A stretch of 64,000 nt of DNA from Bacteroidia bacterium (lineage in GTDB: Bacteria; Bacteroidota; Bacteroidia; B-17B0; Aurantibacillaceae). Positions 1-9,120 of the stretch are shown piece by piece. The position numbers and the translations under genes are program-made. The notes beneath the pieces are model-generated. The model was not told the origin of the DNA. It did no database searches and worked only from the letters and a program-made list of their open reading frames with translations. The stretch is taken from assembly GCA_026003255.1 (NCBI GenBank), contig BPGX01000004.1, positions 1-64,000 of the forward strand. Reading direction: 5' to 3'. The stretch's first letter is position 1, and the number at the start of each line of letters is the position of its first letter.

Positions 1-741
1 GAAACCATTATTGTAGATAGCACAATGGCTGCTCAAATTCAAAAGAAAAAAATTCTTCCGATTGATATTCAGGAAAATGATGTAATTGTTGGTTTTTCTT
101 CATCAGGAAAGTCAATTTATGAAACAGAGTACAACAGCGGCATTGGAAGTAACGGACTCACAATGGCAAGGCATGAGTTGTTCAACAAATTAGTTGCCGA
201 AAAGTATCCTGAATCGTATGATACCAATTTGAATGAAGAAGTGATTTATACAGGAAGATATTTTGTTACAGATACGATAGAAATTAAATATAATGTCAAT
301 AATCAAACTTTAAAAGAAAACGTGCCGATTGGAAAATTAGCACTATCGCCCACCAGAACGTATGCACCCTTGTTGATGGAAATTTTGAAGACATATTCAA
401 AAGAAATACATGGAATAATACATTGTACAGGAGGTGGGCAAACCAAGGTGTTACATTTTTTAGACAAGCCCTTACGAATAGTGAAAAATAATCTTTTTGG
501 TCTCCCAAAGATATTTCAAATCATTGCTGAACAAAATAAAAATAACCTGAAAGAGTTGTACAAAGTATTCAACATGGGACATCGATTGGAGATATACACG
601 AATGAAAGTGTAGCATTAAAGATGATTGAAATATCCAACCAGTTTGGAATAGAGGCACAAATTATTGGAAGAGTTGAAAAATCTAATAATACAGAAGTGT
701 TTATACAATCTGAATTAGGGGAGTTTTTGTATTTAAAATAA
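1..741 (+). CDS. purM: Phosphoribosylformylglycinamidine cyclo-ligase (AIR synthetase), C-terminal part
   Basis: The reading frame is open from the first base of the window, so the 5' end lies outside it; 246 codons are visible. AIR synthetase closes the imidazole ring of 5-aminoimidazole ribonucleotide in purine synthesis, using ATP. Seen here: the GFSSSGKSIYETEYNSGIG stretch and a later GIIHCTGGGQTKVLHF segment, which match the C-terminal lobe of the PurM fold (normally HxTGGG), followed by the FNMGHRLEIY strand typical of the family. The longer Bacteroidota version of PurM (about 390 residues) fits the spacing. It converges on thyA with a 6-base gap and no visible terminator. The identification is secure; only the N-terminal ATP-binding half is missing. 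Confidence 0.93.
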   Translation, partial: ETIIVDSTMAAQIQKKKILPIDIQENDVIVGFSSSGKSIYETEYNSGIGSNGLTMARHELFNKLVAEKYPESYDTNLNEEVIYTGRYFVTDTIEIKYNVNNQTLKENVPIGKLALSPTRTYAPLLMEILKTYSKEIHGIIHCTGGGQTKVLHFLDKPLRIVKNNLFGLPKIFQIIAEQNKNNLKELYKVFNMGHRLEIYTNESVALKMIEISNQFGIEAQIIGRVEKSNNTEVFIQSELGEFLYLK

Positions 742-747
742 TTAATA

Positions 748-1542
748 TTAAACCGCCACTTCTGCTTTAATGTGTGGATGTGGGTCGTAACCTTCTAATT
801 TGAAATCTTCGTATTTAAAGTCAAAGATATTTTTGATTTCTGGATTCAAAATCATCCTGGGTAATGGTCTGCAATCTCTGGACAATTGCAATTTTGCCTG
901 TTCAATATGATTTAAGTAAAGATGCGCATCACCTAATGTGTGTACAAATTCATAGGGTTCGAGATTGGTGACCTGTGCTACCATCATCAAAAGCAAGGCG
1001 TAAGAAGCTATATTAAATGGAACACCTAAAAAAATATCCGCACTTCTCTGATAGAGTTGACAGGATAATTTTCCATTGGCTACATAAAATTGAAATAAAA
1101 TATGACAGGGAGGTAGTCGCATTTCTTTGATTTGAGCAACATTCCAGGCACTTACAATTAATCGTCTTGAGTTTGGATTTTTTTTGATGTCTTCAATTAA
1201 TTGACTAATCTGGTCAATGTGTCCACCATTGTAATCCAGCCAGCTTCTCCATTGGTAACCATAGATGGGTCCTAATTCGCCGTTTTCGTCTGCCCATTCA
1301 TCCCAGATGGTTACGCCATTTTCTTTTAAGTATTTGATATTGGTTGAACCTTTTAAAAACCACAACAATTCGTGAATAATGGATTTTACATGTAATTTTT
1401 TTGTAGTTATTAAAGGAAAACCTTCTTGTAAGTTAAAACGCATCTGATAACCAAAAACACTGATAGTTCCAACGCCTGTTCTGTCTTCTTTTTTTATTCC
1501 ATTATCTAAAACATGTTGAAGCAACTGGTGATATTGTTTCAT
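748..1542 (-). CDS. thyA: Thymidylate synthase
   Basis: Converts dUMP to dTMP using methylene-tetrahydrofolate in the cytoplasm. The 264-residue length equals the classic ThyA. The nucleophilic cysteine is Cys146 in [14 protein letters not shown], and the dUMP-binding RRLIVSAWN and [18 protein letters not shown] segments are intact. Its usual partner folA is not adjacent but sits at 29.0-29.5 kb. It lies 9 bases downstream of the fumarylacetoacetase gene on the same strand, so the two may be cotranscribed; no separate consensus promoter was found in the gap. Confidence 0.97.
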   Translation of the reverse strand: MKQYHQLLQHVLDNGIKKEDRTGVGTISVFGYQMRFNLQEGFPLITTKKLHVKSIIHELLWFLKGSTNIKYLKENGVTIWDEWADENGELGPIYGYQWRSWLDYNGGHIDQISQLIEDIKKNPNSRRLIVSAWNVAQIKEMRLPPCHILFQFYVANGKLSCQLYQRSADIFLGVPFNIASYALLLMMVAQVTNLEPYEFVHTLGDAHLYLNHIEQAKLQLSRDCRPLPRMILNPEIKNIFDFKYEDFKLEGYDPHPHIKAEVAV

Positions 1543-1551
1543 ATATTCAAA

Positions 1552-2821
1552 TTAAAAGGTGAGAGTTTTAGCAGGAAGGATGGTTGCTTCACAGGTTCCA
1601 AATCCTACACGAATGCCATTTTTTTCAGCGAATCCTTTAATAATAATTGTGTCTCCGTCTTGTAAAAACTTACGTTCTTCACCATTGTTCAACTTCAAGG
1701 GTTTTGTGCCTTTCCAGGTTAGTTCCAACATGCTTCCAAATTCATGAGGATCTGGTCCACTGATTGTTCCGCTGGCCATTAGATCACCAACATTCACCGG
1801 ACAACCATTAATAGTGTGATGTGCTAACTGTTGTTCCATTGTCCAGTATAAGTATTTTCGTATTACTACGGCAAATAGTTGTTTCAACACCATCCGAAGT
1901 TTTAAGAATAACTTCTAACGAAATGTCTAAGTTTTGTAAGGGCTCTTGTTTCAAATAGGGTAATGGTTCAGGTGATTGTGGAGAAGCAGGAATATAAAAG
2001 GGTTCTAATGCTTCAAGAGTTACGATCCATGGAGAAATGGTTGAAGCAAAATTTTTGGCCAAAAATGGACCTAATGGTTGATACTCCCAGGTTTGAATAT
2101 CTCTGGCACTCCAGTCGTTAAATAATAACATTCCAAAAATATAATCTTTGGCTTTATTCACAGGAATTACTTCTCCTTGCTGTGTAGATTTGCCTACAAC
2201 AAAAGCTGTTTCTAATTCAAAGTCCAGAAGTTTACTGGGTCCAAAAATAGGTTTATCGCTATCAGCAGGTTTTGTCTGACCATTAGGGCGATAAAAAGAA
2301 TGCGGGCTTACGAAAATACTAGAAGACCTTCCATGATAACCTACCGGTAGATGTTTCCAGTTAGGTAAAAGGGCATTATTCGGGTCTCTAAACATTTTAC
2401 CAACATTCGTAGCATGATACTCACTGGAATAGAAATCAGTATAATCACCAATCTCAATAGGAAGAAGCATTTTGACAGAGGAAATTGGTTTAAAGATTCT
2501 ATTATATAAATGATGTGCAGATTTTAATTCGTTGTTATTGTCTGAAAGCAATTCTTGAATTCTTTTTCTAACGGCAAAAGTAACGGACTTACCTAATGCT
2601 ATAAAGTCATTCAGATATGGCTTAGAAAAAATTTCTGTAAGTTGAGGATGAATATCTTTGAAGAAGCCATTTTGTGCTAATTCTTTTAAGTCAATGATTT
2701 CATCACCAATAGCCGAACAGGCAGCGTGTTTAACAGAAGCATCACTATATATACCAAAAGGGATGTTATGTATAGAAAAGTCAGAATTGGGTGAGATAGT
2801 TTTCCAGGATTTCAAACTCAT
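1552..2821 (-). pseudogene. fahA: Fumarylacetoacetase, disrupted by a one-base frameshift
   Basis: Last enzyme of tyrosine and homogentisate breakdown: fumarylacetoacetate to fumarate plus acetoacetate. The N-terminal piece starts at 2821 (MSLKSWKTISPNSDF) and reads through the FAH barrel (GYHGRSSSIFVSP, DFELETAFVVGK, FNDWSARDIQTWEY). It leaves frame at the T4 run 1855-1858. The next frame continues exactly as the family does ([21 protein letters not shown]) to the stop at 1552. Removing one A from the AAAA run (coding strand) gives a continuous protein of about 422 residues, the usual length. Nothing else in the gene is damaged, so a sequencing error or a very recent mutation is likelier than an old pseudogene. 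Confidence 0.9.
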
Positions 2822-2895
2822 TTTTTTTTGAGTGCAATAATAAAGATTTAAATCATAAGTTAGAATTTATCTTGAATTTTAGTGCTATGTTATGC

Positions 2896-5800
2896 TTATC
2901 TCAAAATCACCATTTTCCCTATTTCTTTTGTGAAAAACTTATCGGCTTCGGTTGGATTGGTTTCAATTTTTTGTCCATTTAAACGAACATTTACTTTGTA
3001 TAAATAAACACCGTTGGCTAATTTATCACCGAAGTCATCAGTCCCGTCCCAGGTATATTCTGTAATGTTTCTCCCAATGTGTATTTTACCTAAATCTTCT
3101 TTGCGAATTGTTTTTACCAATTTCCCTGTAATAGTAAAAATTTGTATGTCAAAAATTTCGGGAATTTCAGAACCAGTAAGCGTAAAAACAAAACGAGTAG
3201 AAGTAGAAAAAGGATTAGGATAGTTCATGATTTGTGTAATAGTGGGCTTATTTATTACACGAAAACTTACTTTATAATCATTAGATCCTGAAACATTTTG
3301 ACTTCTGTCTTTTGCTTGTGTTCGTAAAGTATAATAACCATCCTCTAAAACTGGCTTGTATTCGATTTGACATTTGTTTTTGTTGGAATTGGAGGCGGGA
3401 ATAAAATTTAAATCTTTTGCAAAGAATAATTGCTTTTCAGGTTCATTGTCTTTTTTAATGAATACCTGAATATCGGAAGTGTCATTGAGTAATAAAAATT
3501 TGTTTTCATCCAGAACAGAAATAACAATATGAGGTTTTGCAGAGACAATATCACCATTCAAAATACGAATACCATCAAATGTTACATCTAATAAAGGATT
3601 TATAATGTCTTTTGAAGTATTAAAAGATAATTTTAGAATGTTATTGAAATGATATTGTTCGTGTTGATATTTTGGATGCCCGGGCGGATTCACATCTATC
3701 CATAAATCAGTATTCCCGGATAAAGTAAGAGTAGGGATTGTTAAGGTGTCTATAATAATAGCAGCAGGATAAAATGGTTTTATTTTTAGCTTGTCTGGTA
3801 AAGGTGTTTTGATGTTGTTTTTTTCTAAATAATAAGTTACAAGTAAACTATCCTGAAATGTTTTATGGCTGATGTTTTCAATAGCATACGCTACTATAAA
3901 TTTATCGCCTTGCTGAATCGTGTCATTTTTAAGATAAAAACCTTTCTTTGGATTTATTGCACATTCGGGGGCTTCATCGTACAATACTTGCCAACGTTTT
4001 AATTGTGGAGCAGTATAATTGACATTATCACGCATATAGGCAATTAATTGAATATTTGGATAAACAGCCGCATCTACATAATTGTATAAGTCCATTATAT
4101 CCAAACTATCTTCAGTGAATGTAGCCAATGTATCTTTTTGACCATTGGATTTTATACCAATCACTTTGACTATTGTTGTATCTGTTTTAGGATTATCAAG
4201 GGATGCAACACGCCAGTGTAAACTGCCCCATTTATAGGCCGGACCAATTATTTCAGAAAGTATAAAGCCATTTTTCCATCTTGTATTAATAGAGTCAGTC
4301 AATTGAATAGGTGTTGAAGCATTTGGTGCAATGACTTCATTAGCGCTACCGGGAGGACTTCCTTTTTTTCCGAAGATAATCATCGGTAATGTGTCATTAT
4401 AGTTGATGAAATTGGCACTTCCAATGCTTTGCATGGCAGAATATACTTGCGGAATAAACGTATAATTTGGAACAAATTTTGGAGAATAGGCCAATACATA
4501 ATTTCCATTCGGTACATCATTCAAGATAAAATTAGCCATGTCTTGCTGCCAGTTTGGTAAAGAACCACAATAGCCGTTTCCGAAATCAAAGGCATAGAGA
4601 GGTCTGGCACCATCGCAGTGGCAATTTCCATACGTCCCAACTTGTGGAGAAGGATTAGAATAGTTTGGTAATGTTGATGCCCATGGTTCACCACTGATGG
4701 AGTCAAATACTACAATGGTCCAGCCATCCGGAGCACAAGACCATATATGTTTTACACCACCATTGACGGCATAAATAATTTGGTCATAGTTTAATGCTCC
4801 TAAAAATCCGTTTCGACAGAAAATTGAAATTTTGTTATTCACAAAAGTAAAATTTCTTTGAGGTAAGTTATATTTGACATAACGGTAATAATCATTTTTG
4901 AATTGAAAATAGTGTGCCTGTCCCCAGCCCCTTTTGTTTCCTATTGTTTGAAAGGAACTCTCTCGCCAGTTGAATTTATCAGTAGTAGAAACAGAATCTT
5001 TACTGACACGCCAATAATAAACGGTGCTGTCTTTGAATGGTAAATTGACTGTCCATTCAACAACACCGCCCTGGCTGTAAATAACCGCTTGTTGAATAGG
5101 GTTAGTGAATTTATCAGTAGTATCTAATTGAAAACGCCATGCTGTGTTTTGAATCAGAGGGTCTATAGTAGAAGCTTTTAATGTAATGGAAGGAGTTTTA
5201 GGTACAATCGCATATTTGTAAGGCCATACAGGGACAATATCCCCAGAAGTGATAAACAAGTCCACGGTTCCTATTGTAGAATTGTTATTTTCATTGGTTT
5301 CATTAATTTCAAAATAGGAGTCAACGTAAATTGAAAATTTATTGATGCCACCTGCTCTTGAGAAATCAGTATAGGTGAAAAATTTGTAACTACTTTGATA
5401 ATAAGGGGCTTTGACGCGTTTGATAATTATGGATGTATCGTTATTGGGAAAAATTCTTGTTATCTTTACAAAAAAACTATCATTAATTGCTTTACCTAAA
5501 TTTTTTGTATTCACAATAATTCCGATAGAATCAGGATAAGTTTGCGTATCAAAACTAATATCTGCGTTTGTGATTTTATAATCGGGTAATTGTCCACTCC
5601 AAAATTTGTAGGCAGGGTCTCCGTGTAAAGAAAAATCCATGGTATTTATTTGATAGTAAATGTCATTGGATAAATAAGCAACCTCTGCAATTTTTTGGAC
5701 ATTGTTTCCTATACCTTTTCCATAAGTGTAATAAGTGAGGTTTTTGTAAAAATTATAACTAAATAAATAAAGGTAATTAGTAAAGCCAAGGGATGCACTT

Positions 5801-7968
5801 GCTACAAAGTCGATAGCACCTTTTTGATTGGAGAAAATCCAATTTTCTGAAACAGAAATATTATTTGGAAAATATATTCCGCCAGCATAACAACCATTTA
5901 CGAGAAAGATTGGATATTTCCCGCTATTGTTGTACATGTTTACATCTTCTATAGCAATATCAAAGCCAGATGGAGACCCATGACCAAAGTATCCAATCAA
6001 GCCAACGCCATTATTGATAATCGTTTTTACAGAATCTGTTATGTTGGTTTGCACAGGAGAAGATGTTGTTTTTTTGATGGTTGTAATAACATGCCCACCT
6101 AATAGAGTATCTTCAAAAATTGTTTTTAAGTTATTCATGTAGTTTACAAAAGTAGTTTGTTCAGAATTGTTTATCCCACCAGAAAAGTGAATGGCTTGTT
6201 TTTTCCACTCAACTATATCTGGGTTTTCGGCTTGTTGCAATTTATTTAAATAGTTCAATACTTGGTTGTTGTTTAATGCAGCAATTCTTCCTGTTGGAAT
6301 TTCAGGTTTTAAATCATTATTAGAATGGAGTTTTGCTGTAAGTAATAAATCGCAAGCAGGCCAACCCATTGTTGGAATAAGGTTTTGGTCTAAATTGTAA
6401 TTTTGATTTAAATATTCATAAGTAATTCCTTTTCCAATTAATAATAAATAGCGTGGTGGACTGGGCATATTGTCAATTAAAAATTTACAGAAGTTTCTTA
6501 TGGCTTGTGGATGTTTTGGAGTACCGTATCCAAATTGTTCATAGAGTTCCTCTACATCAGCTAATATAACATTGTAACTTCCGCCAGCAGGGCTTTCTCT
6601 GTAAGCTTTGTACTGATTAGCAGATGAGAGTAATGATGCGTGTGTAATAATGATAAAAGCAGAATCTTTGGAAATAGAGTAATTAGTGAAATAGCCCGTG
6701 TTATTATTGACTTTTTTGATGGAGGTTACATTGATAATCTCGGAAGTTGCAGATAGATAGCATTTTTTTTCACTACCGCTGTTGGGCACCAGTACTTTTA
6801 ATGTGCCTGCTGAATATTGATTTTCTATTCGCTTGTAATTATTTAAATCGTAAAATACGATTTCATTTGTAGTACCACCATTTATATTATTGAGGTAAAC
6901 AAAAGATTTTGGTAAAGATACATTATCATTCACGTAAATAATCCCTTTATTTTGTCCCATAAAATTATTGTTCATCGGATATTTTACATAGATGTAATGT
7001 GCGATTAAAGCAATATTGGGATTTGTGGAAGTATTTGCATCGGCCACGAGGTCAATATATGGCTTGACATTATTATTCAACAAGTTAGCAGAAACAGTAG
7101 AAGTTCTGACAAAGTGTTCCCAACCTCTGAAAATTGTATCCCAGACGGTTATGTTTGTGCTTGCACCGTCATACCATTTTACTTTAATATGATGGTCTTG
7201 TGGCATCATATAATCTACGCCCCATCCGGAAACAGACCATTTCAGATAAACAGGTAATGCTTGTGAAGTAACCAGATTAGCAAAAGAAGAAGAGAAAAAA
7301 GTAGCATAATTACCACGTTGAAAATAATAGCCCCAACCTTCTCCTTTTGTATATCGTGCATCACTTAATCCTTCAGAAGTATATTGTGGAAGATAATTGT
7401 AATTGTTCTTAGGAGCGTAGATTTGTTCAGTGTAAACAAAAGTTTCGGGATTATTGTGTGAAGAAAAAGAGGTATCTGTTTCTACACTCATTCGTTTGTT
7501 ATTGGTAGATGAATTAAACGTAATAAAAGCATAAACAGTATCTTTTTTCCCAGGTCCACCAGAACATACACCAACATAAGGATTTGGTAAAGCCGTGATA
7601 TTAGTGTATAATAAACTGTCTAAAATATCTGGGCGTGGTTCAGCATAGAATTCTATGAAATCAGTTGAATTAAAAACACCGTCTTGTTCACCTTTGATGT
7701 AAATATATTGTTCCTGTCCATATAAAAAAATCTGGATGTTTCTTGGATCAATGGTTTGAATGGGAAATCCTGCGTTGGCAAGTGTTGTTGAATCTATTCT
7801 GTAGATACCCTGTTGATAAATTGGAAACTTAAAGTAAACTAAATTATGATTAATCCATTCGTTGCCGTAAGATTGAGAAAATAACTTTATACTACTTATT
7901 ATGAGAAAAAATAACAGAGAAAAGAAAATAGAACGCCATTCATTATTGTATATGTTATTTCTTTTCAT
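2896..7968 (-). CDS. Giant C25 (gingipain-fold) cysteine peptidase, PorU2-like T9SS sortase
   Basis: About 1690 residues. Signal peptide at residues 1-32 (start MKRNNIYNNEW at 7968 preferred over an upstream in-frame start at 7986). A long beta-rich N-terminal region follows, then a C25 caspase-like domain at about 480-780 with the catalytic dyad visible as His663 in GYFGHGSPSGF and Cys693 in FLVNGCYAGG. Repeated Ig/CARDB-like segments come next. A C-terminal sorting/FlgD-like domain begins NYPNPFSTSTRF and contains EYTWDGTDDFGDKLANGVYLYK. The start overlaps the end of the upstream PorV-like gene by 14 bases, so the two are translationally coupled. C25 proteins partnered with a PorV-type barrel act at the cell surface as T9SS sortases (PorU removes cargo C-terminal domains). 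Length and pairing fit the protein named PorU2 in Bacteroidota annotation; that name is from memory and the function is inferred. Confidence 0.85.
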   Translation of the reverse strand: MKRNNIYNNEWRSIFFSLLFFLIISSIKLFSQSYGNEWINHNLVYFKFPIYQQGIYRIDSTTLANAGFPIQTIDPRNIQIFLYGQEQYIYIKGEQDGVFNSTDFIEFYAEPRPDILDSLLYTNITALPNPYVGVCSGGPGKKDTVYAFITFNSSTNNKRMSVETDTSFSSHNNPETFVYTEQIYAPKNNYNYLPQYTSEGLSDARYTKGEGWGYYFQRGNYATFFSSSFANLVTSQALPVYLKWSVSGWGVDYMMPQDHHIKVKWYDGASTNITVWDTIFRGWEHFVRTSTVSANLLNNNVKPYIDLVADANTSTNPNIALIAHYIYVKYPMNNNFMGQNKGIIYVNDNVSLPKSFVYLNNINGGTTNEIVFYDLNNYKRIENQYSAGTLKVLVPNSGSEKKCYLSATSEIINVTSIKKVNNNTGYFTNYSISKDSAFIIITHASLLSSANQYKAYRESPAGGSYNVILADVEELYEQFGYGTPKHPQAIRNFCKFLIDNMPSPPRYLLLIGKGITYEYLNQNYNLDQNLIPTMGWPACDLLLTAKLHSNNDLKPEIPTGRIAALNNNQVLNYLNKLQQAENPDIVEWKKQAIHFSGGINNSEQTTFVNYMNNLKTIFEDTLLGGHVITTIKKTTSSPVQTNITDSVKTIINNGVGLIGYFGHGSPSGFDIAIEDVNMYNNSGKYPIFLVNGCYAGGIYFPNNISVSENWIFSNQKGAIDFVASASLGFTNYLYLFSYNFYKNLTYYTYGKGIGNNVQKIAEVAYLSNDIYYQINTMDFSLHGDPAYKFWSGQLPDYKITNADISFDTQTYPDSIGIIVNTKNLGKAINDSFFVKITRIFPNNDTSIIIKRVKAPYYQSSYKFFTYTDFSRAGGINKFSIYVDSYFEINETNENNNSTIGTVDLFITSGDIVPVWPYKYAIVPKTPSITLKASTIDPLIQNTAWRFQLDTTDKFTNPIQQAVIYSQGGVVEWTVNLPFKDSTVYYWRVSKDSVSTTDKFNWRESSFQTIGNKRGWGQAHYFQFKNDYYRYVKYNLPQRNFTFVNNKISIFCRNGFLGALNYDQIIYAVNGGVKHIWSCAPDGWTIVVFDSISGEPWASTLPNYSNPSPQVGTYGNCHCDGARPLYAFDFGNGYCGSLPNWQQDMANFILNDVPNGNYVLAYSPKFVPNYTFIPQVYSAMQSIGSANFINYNDTLPMIIFGKKGSPPGSANEVIAPNASTPIQLTDSINTRWKNGFILSEIIGPAYKWGSLHWRVASLDNPKTDTTIVKVIGIKSNGQKDTLATFTEDSLDIMDLYNYVDAAVYPNIQLIAYMRDNVNYTAPQLKRWQVLYDEAPECAINPKKGFYLKNDTIQQGDKFIVAYAIENISHKTFQDSLLVTYYLEKNNIKTPLPDKLKIKPFYPAAIIIDTLTIPTLTLSGNTDLWIDVNPPGHPKYQHEQYHFNNILKLSFNTSKDIINPLLDVTFDGIRILNGDIVSAKPHIVISVLDENKFLLLNDTSDIQVFIKKDNEPEKQLFFAKDLNFIPASNSNKNKCQIEYKPVLEDGYYTLRTQAKDRSQNVSGSNDYKVSFRVINKPTITQIMNYPNPFSTSTRFVFTLTGSEIPEIFDIQIFTITGKLVKTIRKEDLGKIHIGRNITEYTWDGTDDFGDKLANGVYLYKVNVRLNGQKIETNPTEADKFFTKEIGKMVILR

Positions 7969-9034
7969 TTTGAGGATTAATATCAATTTTCAGTGAGAAT
8001 ATATTGGAGTAAGGTGCAATACTTTTATCACCTACATCAGAAAGTGCGTAATCAATAGTAAAAATTTTGTAATGAATACCTGCACCAATATTGGGTTGGA
8101 AAGTAGTAATGTAAGTTGTGCCTTCTGGATTCAGTTGTTTTTGGATATTACCAATTCCAGCTCTCACGAAGATTAGATTTTTATATCCTAATTCAATGCC
8201 CATTCGTGGTTCTAAACTCCATAAATTGGTTTTAATTACAGTATTTCTTTTCCCATCAAAGGTATTAAAAAAGTTTATTTCTGCTAATAAGGAAAAATCT
8301 TTTTTGAAAGTAAAAGTTCTGGCAGCGCCAAGTATTAAAGAAGGTTTTGTAATTTCCAATGAGTTAGAAGGAATAGTATTCCCGGTCGCTAATAATACAG
8401 CTTTTTCATCTTCGGTAAATGAAAAACTCCATGCATTAAATGTGCCGGTTATATCTTTTGCCATTGCAGCAAATCGCCAATCTTTGTGATGATAGGTAGC
8501 AGAAACATCTAATCCAAATCCCCAAGCTTTTGCAAAGGGCCCAATTTTACGATTGATAATTTTAAAGTTACCGCCCAGTAATATGCCTTTAAGTTGAGGA
8601 ATTTTTCTTGCGTAAGATAACAATACTGCCAAGTCGGTTGCACTAAAAGATGTTACTCTTGAATAATCCACATTCCCATTAGGGTCTACTAAATCAAGTG
8701 TATTAGGAATATTGTCAATTCCAAATCTTAAAATACTGATAGCACCCACACTATTGGAATCAATTATTTTTGAAGCGCCGATGTAGTCGTATTTTGCAAT
8801 ACCTGCAAAGTATTCAGCATGCATCAGACCAAGTTCTAAATTATTTTTTTGCAGTAATAATGCAGATGGATTCCAATATCCGGTAGTTACATCATTGTTG
8901 CTGGCAATAATACTATTTGCCATGCCCAATGCCCTCGCACCAACACCAATATTAAGAAATTCATTAGAATATTTTTGTGCTAATAGAGAAAGAAAACAAA
9001 AGGAAGAAAATAAGAAAGTTACTAATGATTTCAT
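7955..9034 (-). CDS. PorV-like T9SS outer-membrane beta-barrel (PorV2-type)
   Basis: 359 residues from MKSLVTFLF at 9034, the start that gives a clean signal peptide (cleavage after about residue 20, SLLAQ). The mature N-terminus NEFLNIGVGARALGMAN is the hallmark of the PorV/PorQ (FadL-fold) group, and amphipathic strands continue to the C-terminus. PorV shuttles cargo from the T9SS translocon to the sortase PorU. Here the gene precedes and overlaps a PorU-like peptidase, which supports a PorU/PorV-like working pair on the outer membrane. It is distinct from the housekeeping porV, which would be expected elsewhere in the genome. A TAAATTTG element lies at 9040-9047 on the coding strand, unusually close to the start. 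Confidence 0.82.
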   Translation of the reverse strand: MKSLVTFLFSSFCFLSLLAQKYSNEFLNIGVGARALGMANSIIASNNDVTTGYWNPSALLLQKNNLELGLMHAEYFAGIAKYDYIGASKIIDSNSVGAISILRFGIDNIPNTLDLVDPNGNVDYSRVTSFSATDLAVLLSYARKIPQLKGILLGGNFKIINRKIGPFAKAWGFGLDVSATYHHKDWRFAAMAKDITGTFNAWSFSFTEDEKAVLLATGNTIPSNSLEITKPSLILGAARTFTFKKDFSLLAEINFFNTFDGKRNTVIKTNLWSLEPRMGIELGYKNLIFVRAGIGNIQKQLNPEGTTYITTFQPNIGAGIHYKIFTIDYALSDVGDKSIAPYSNIFSLKIDINPQNEKK

Positions 9035-9039
9035 AAGCC

Positions 9040-9047
9040 CAAATTTA
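9040..9047 (-). promoter_or_regulatory. Possible -7 element (TAAATTTG) before the PorV-like gene
   Basis: Exact match to the Bacteroidota -7 consensus TAnnTTTG on the coding strand. It ends only 6 bases before the ATG, which would make the message leaderless, so it could be a chance match. Confidence 0.35.
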
Positions 9048-9120
9048 ATTAAATTATTTTTGAGATAAACGATGAAGAACAAAAAAAATTGTGCAATACT
9101 AACCAACAAATAAAAAGGAA

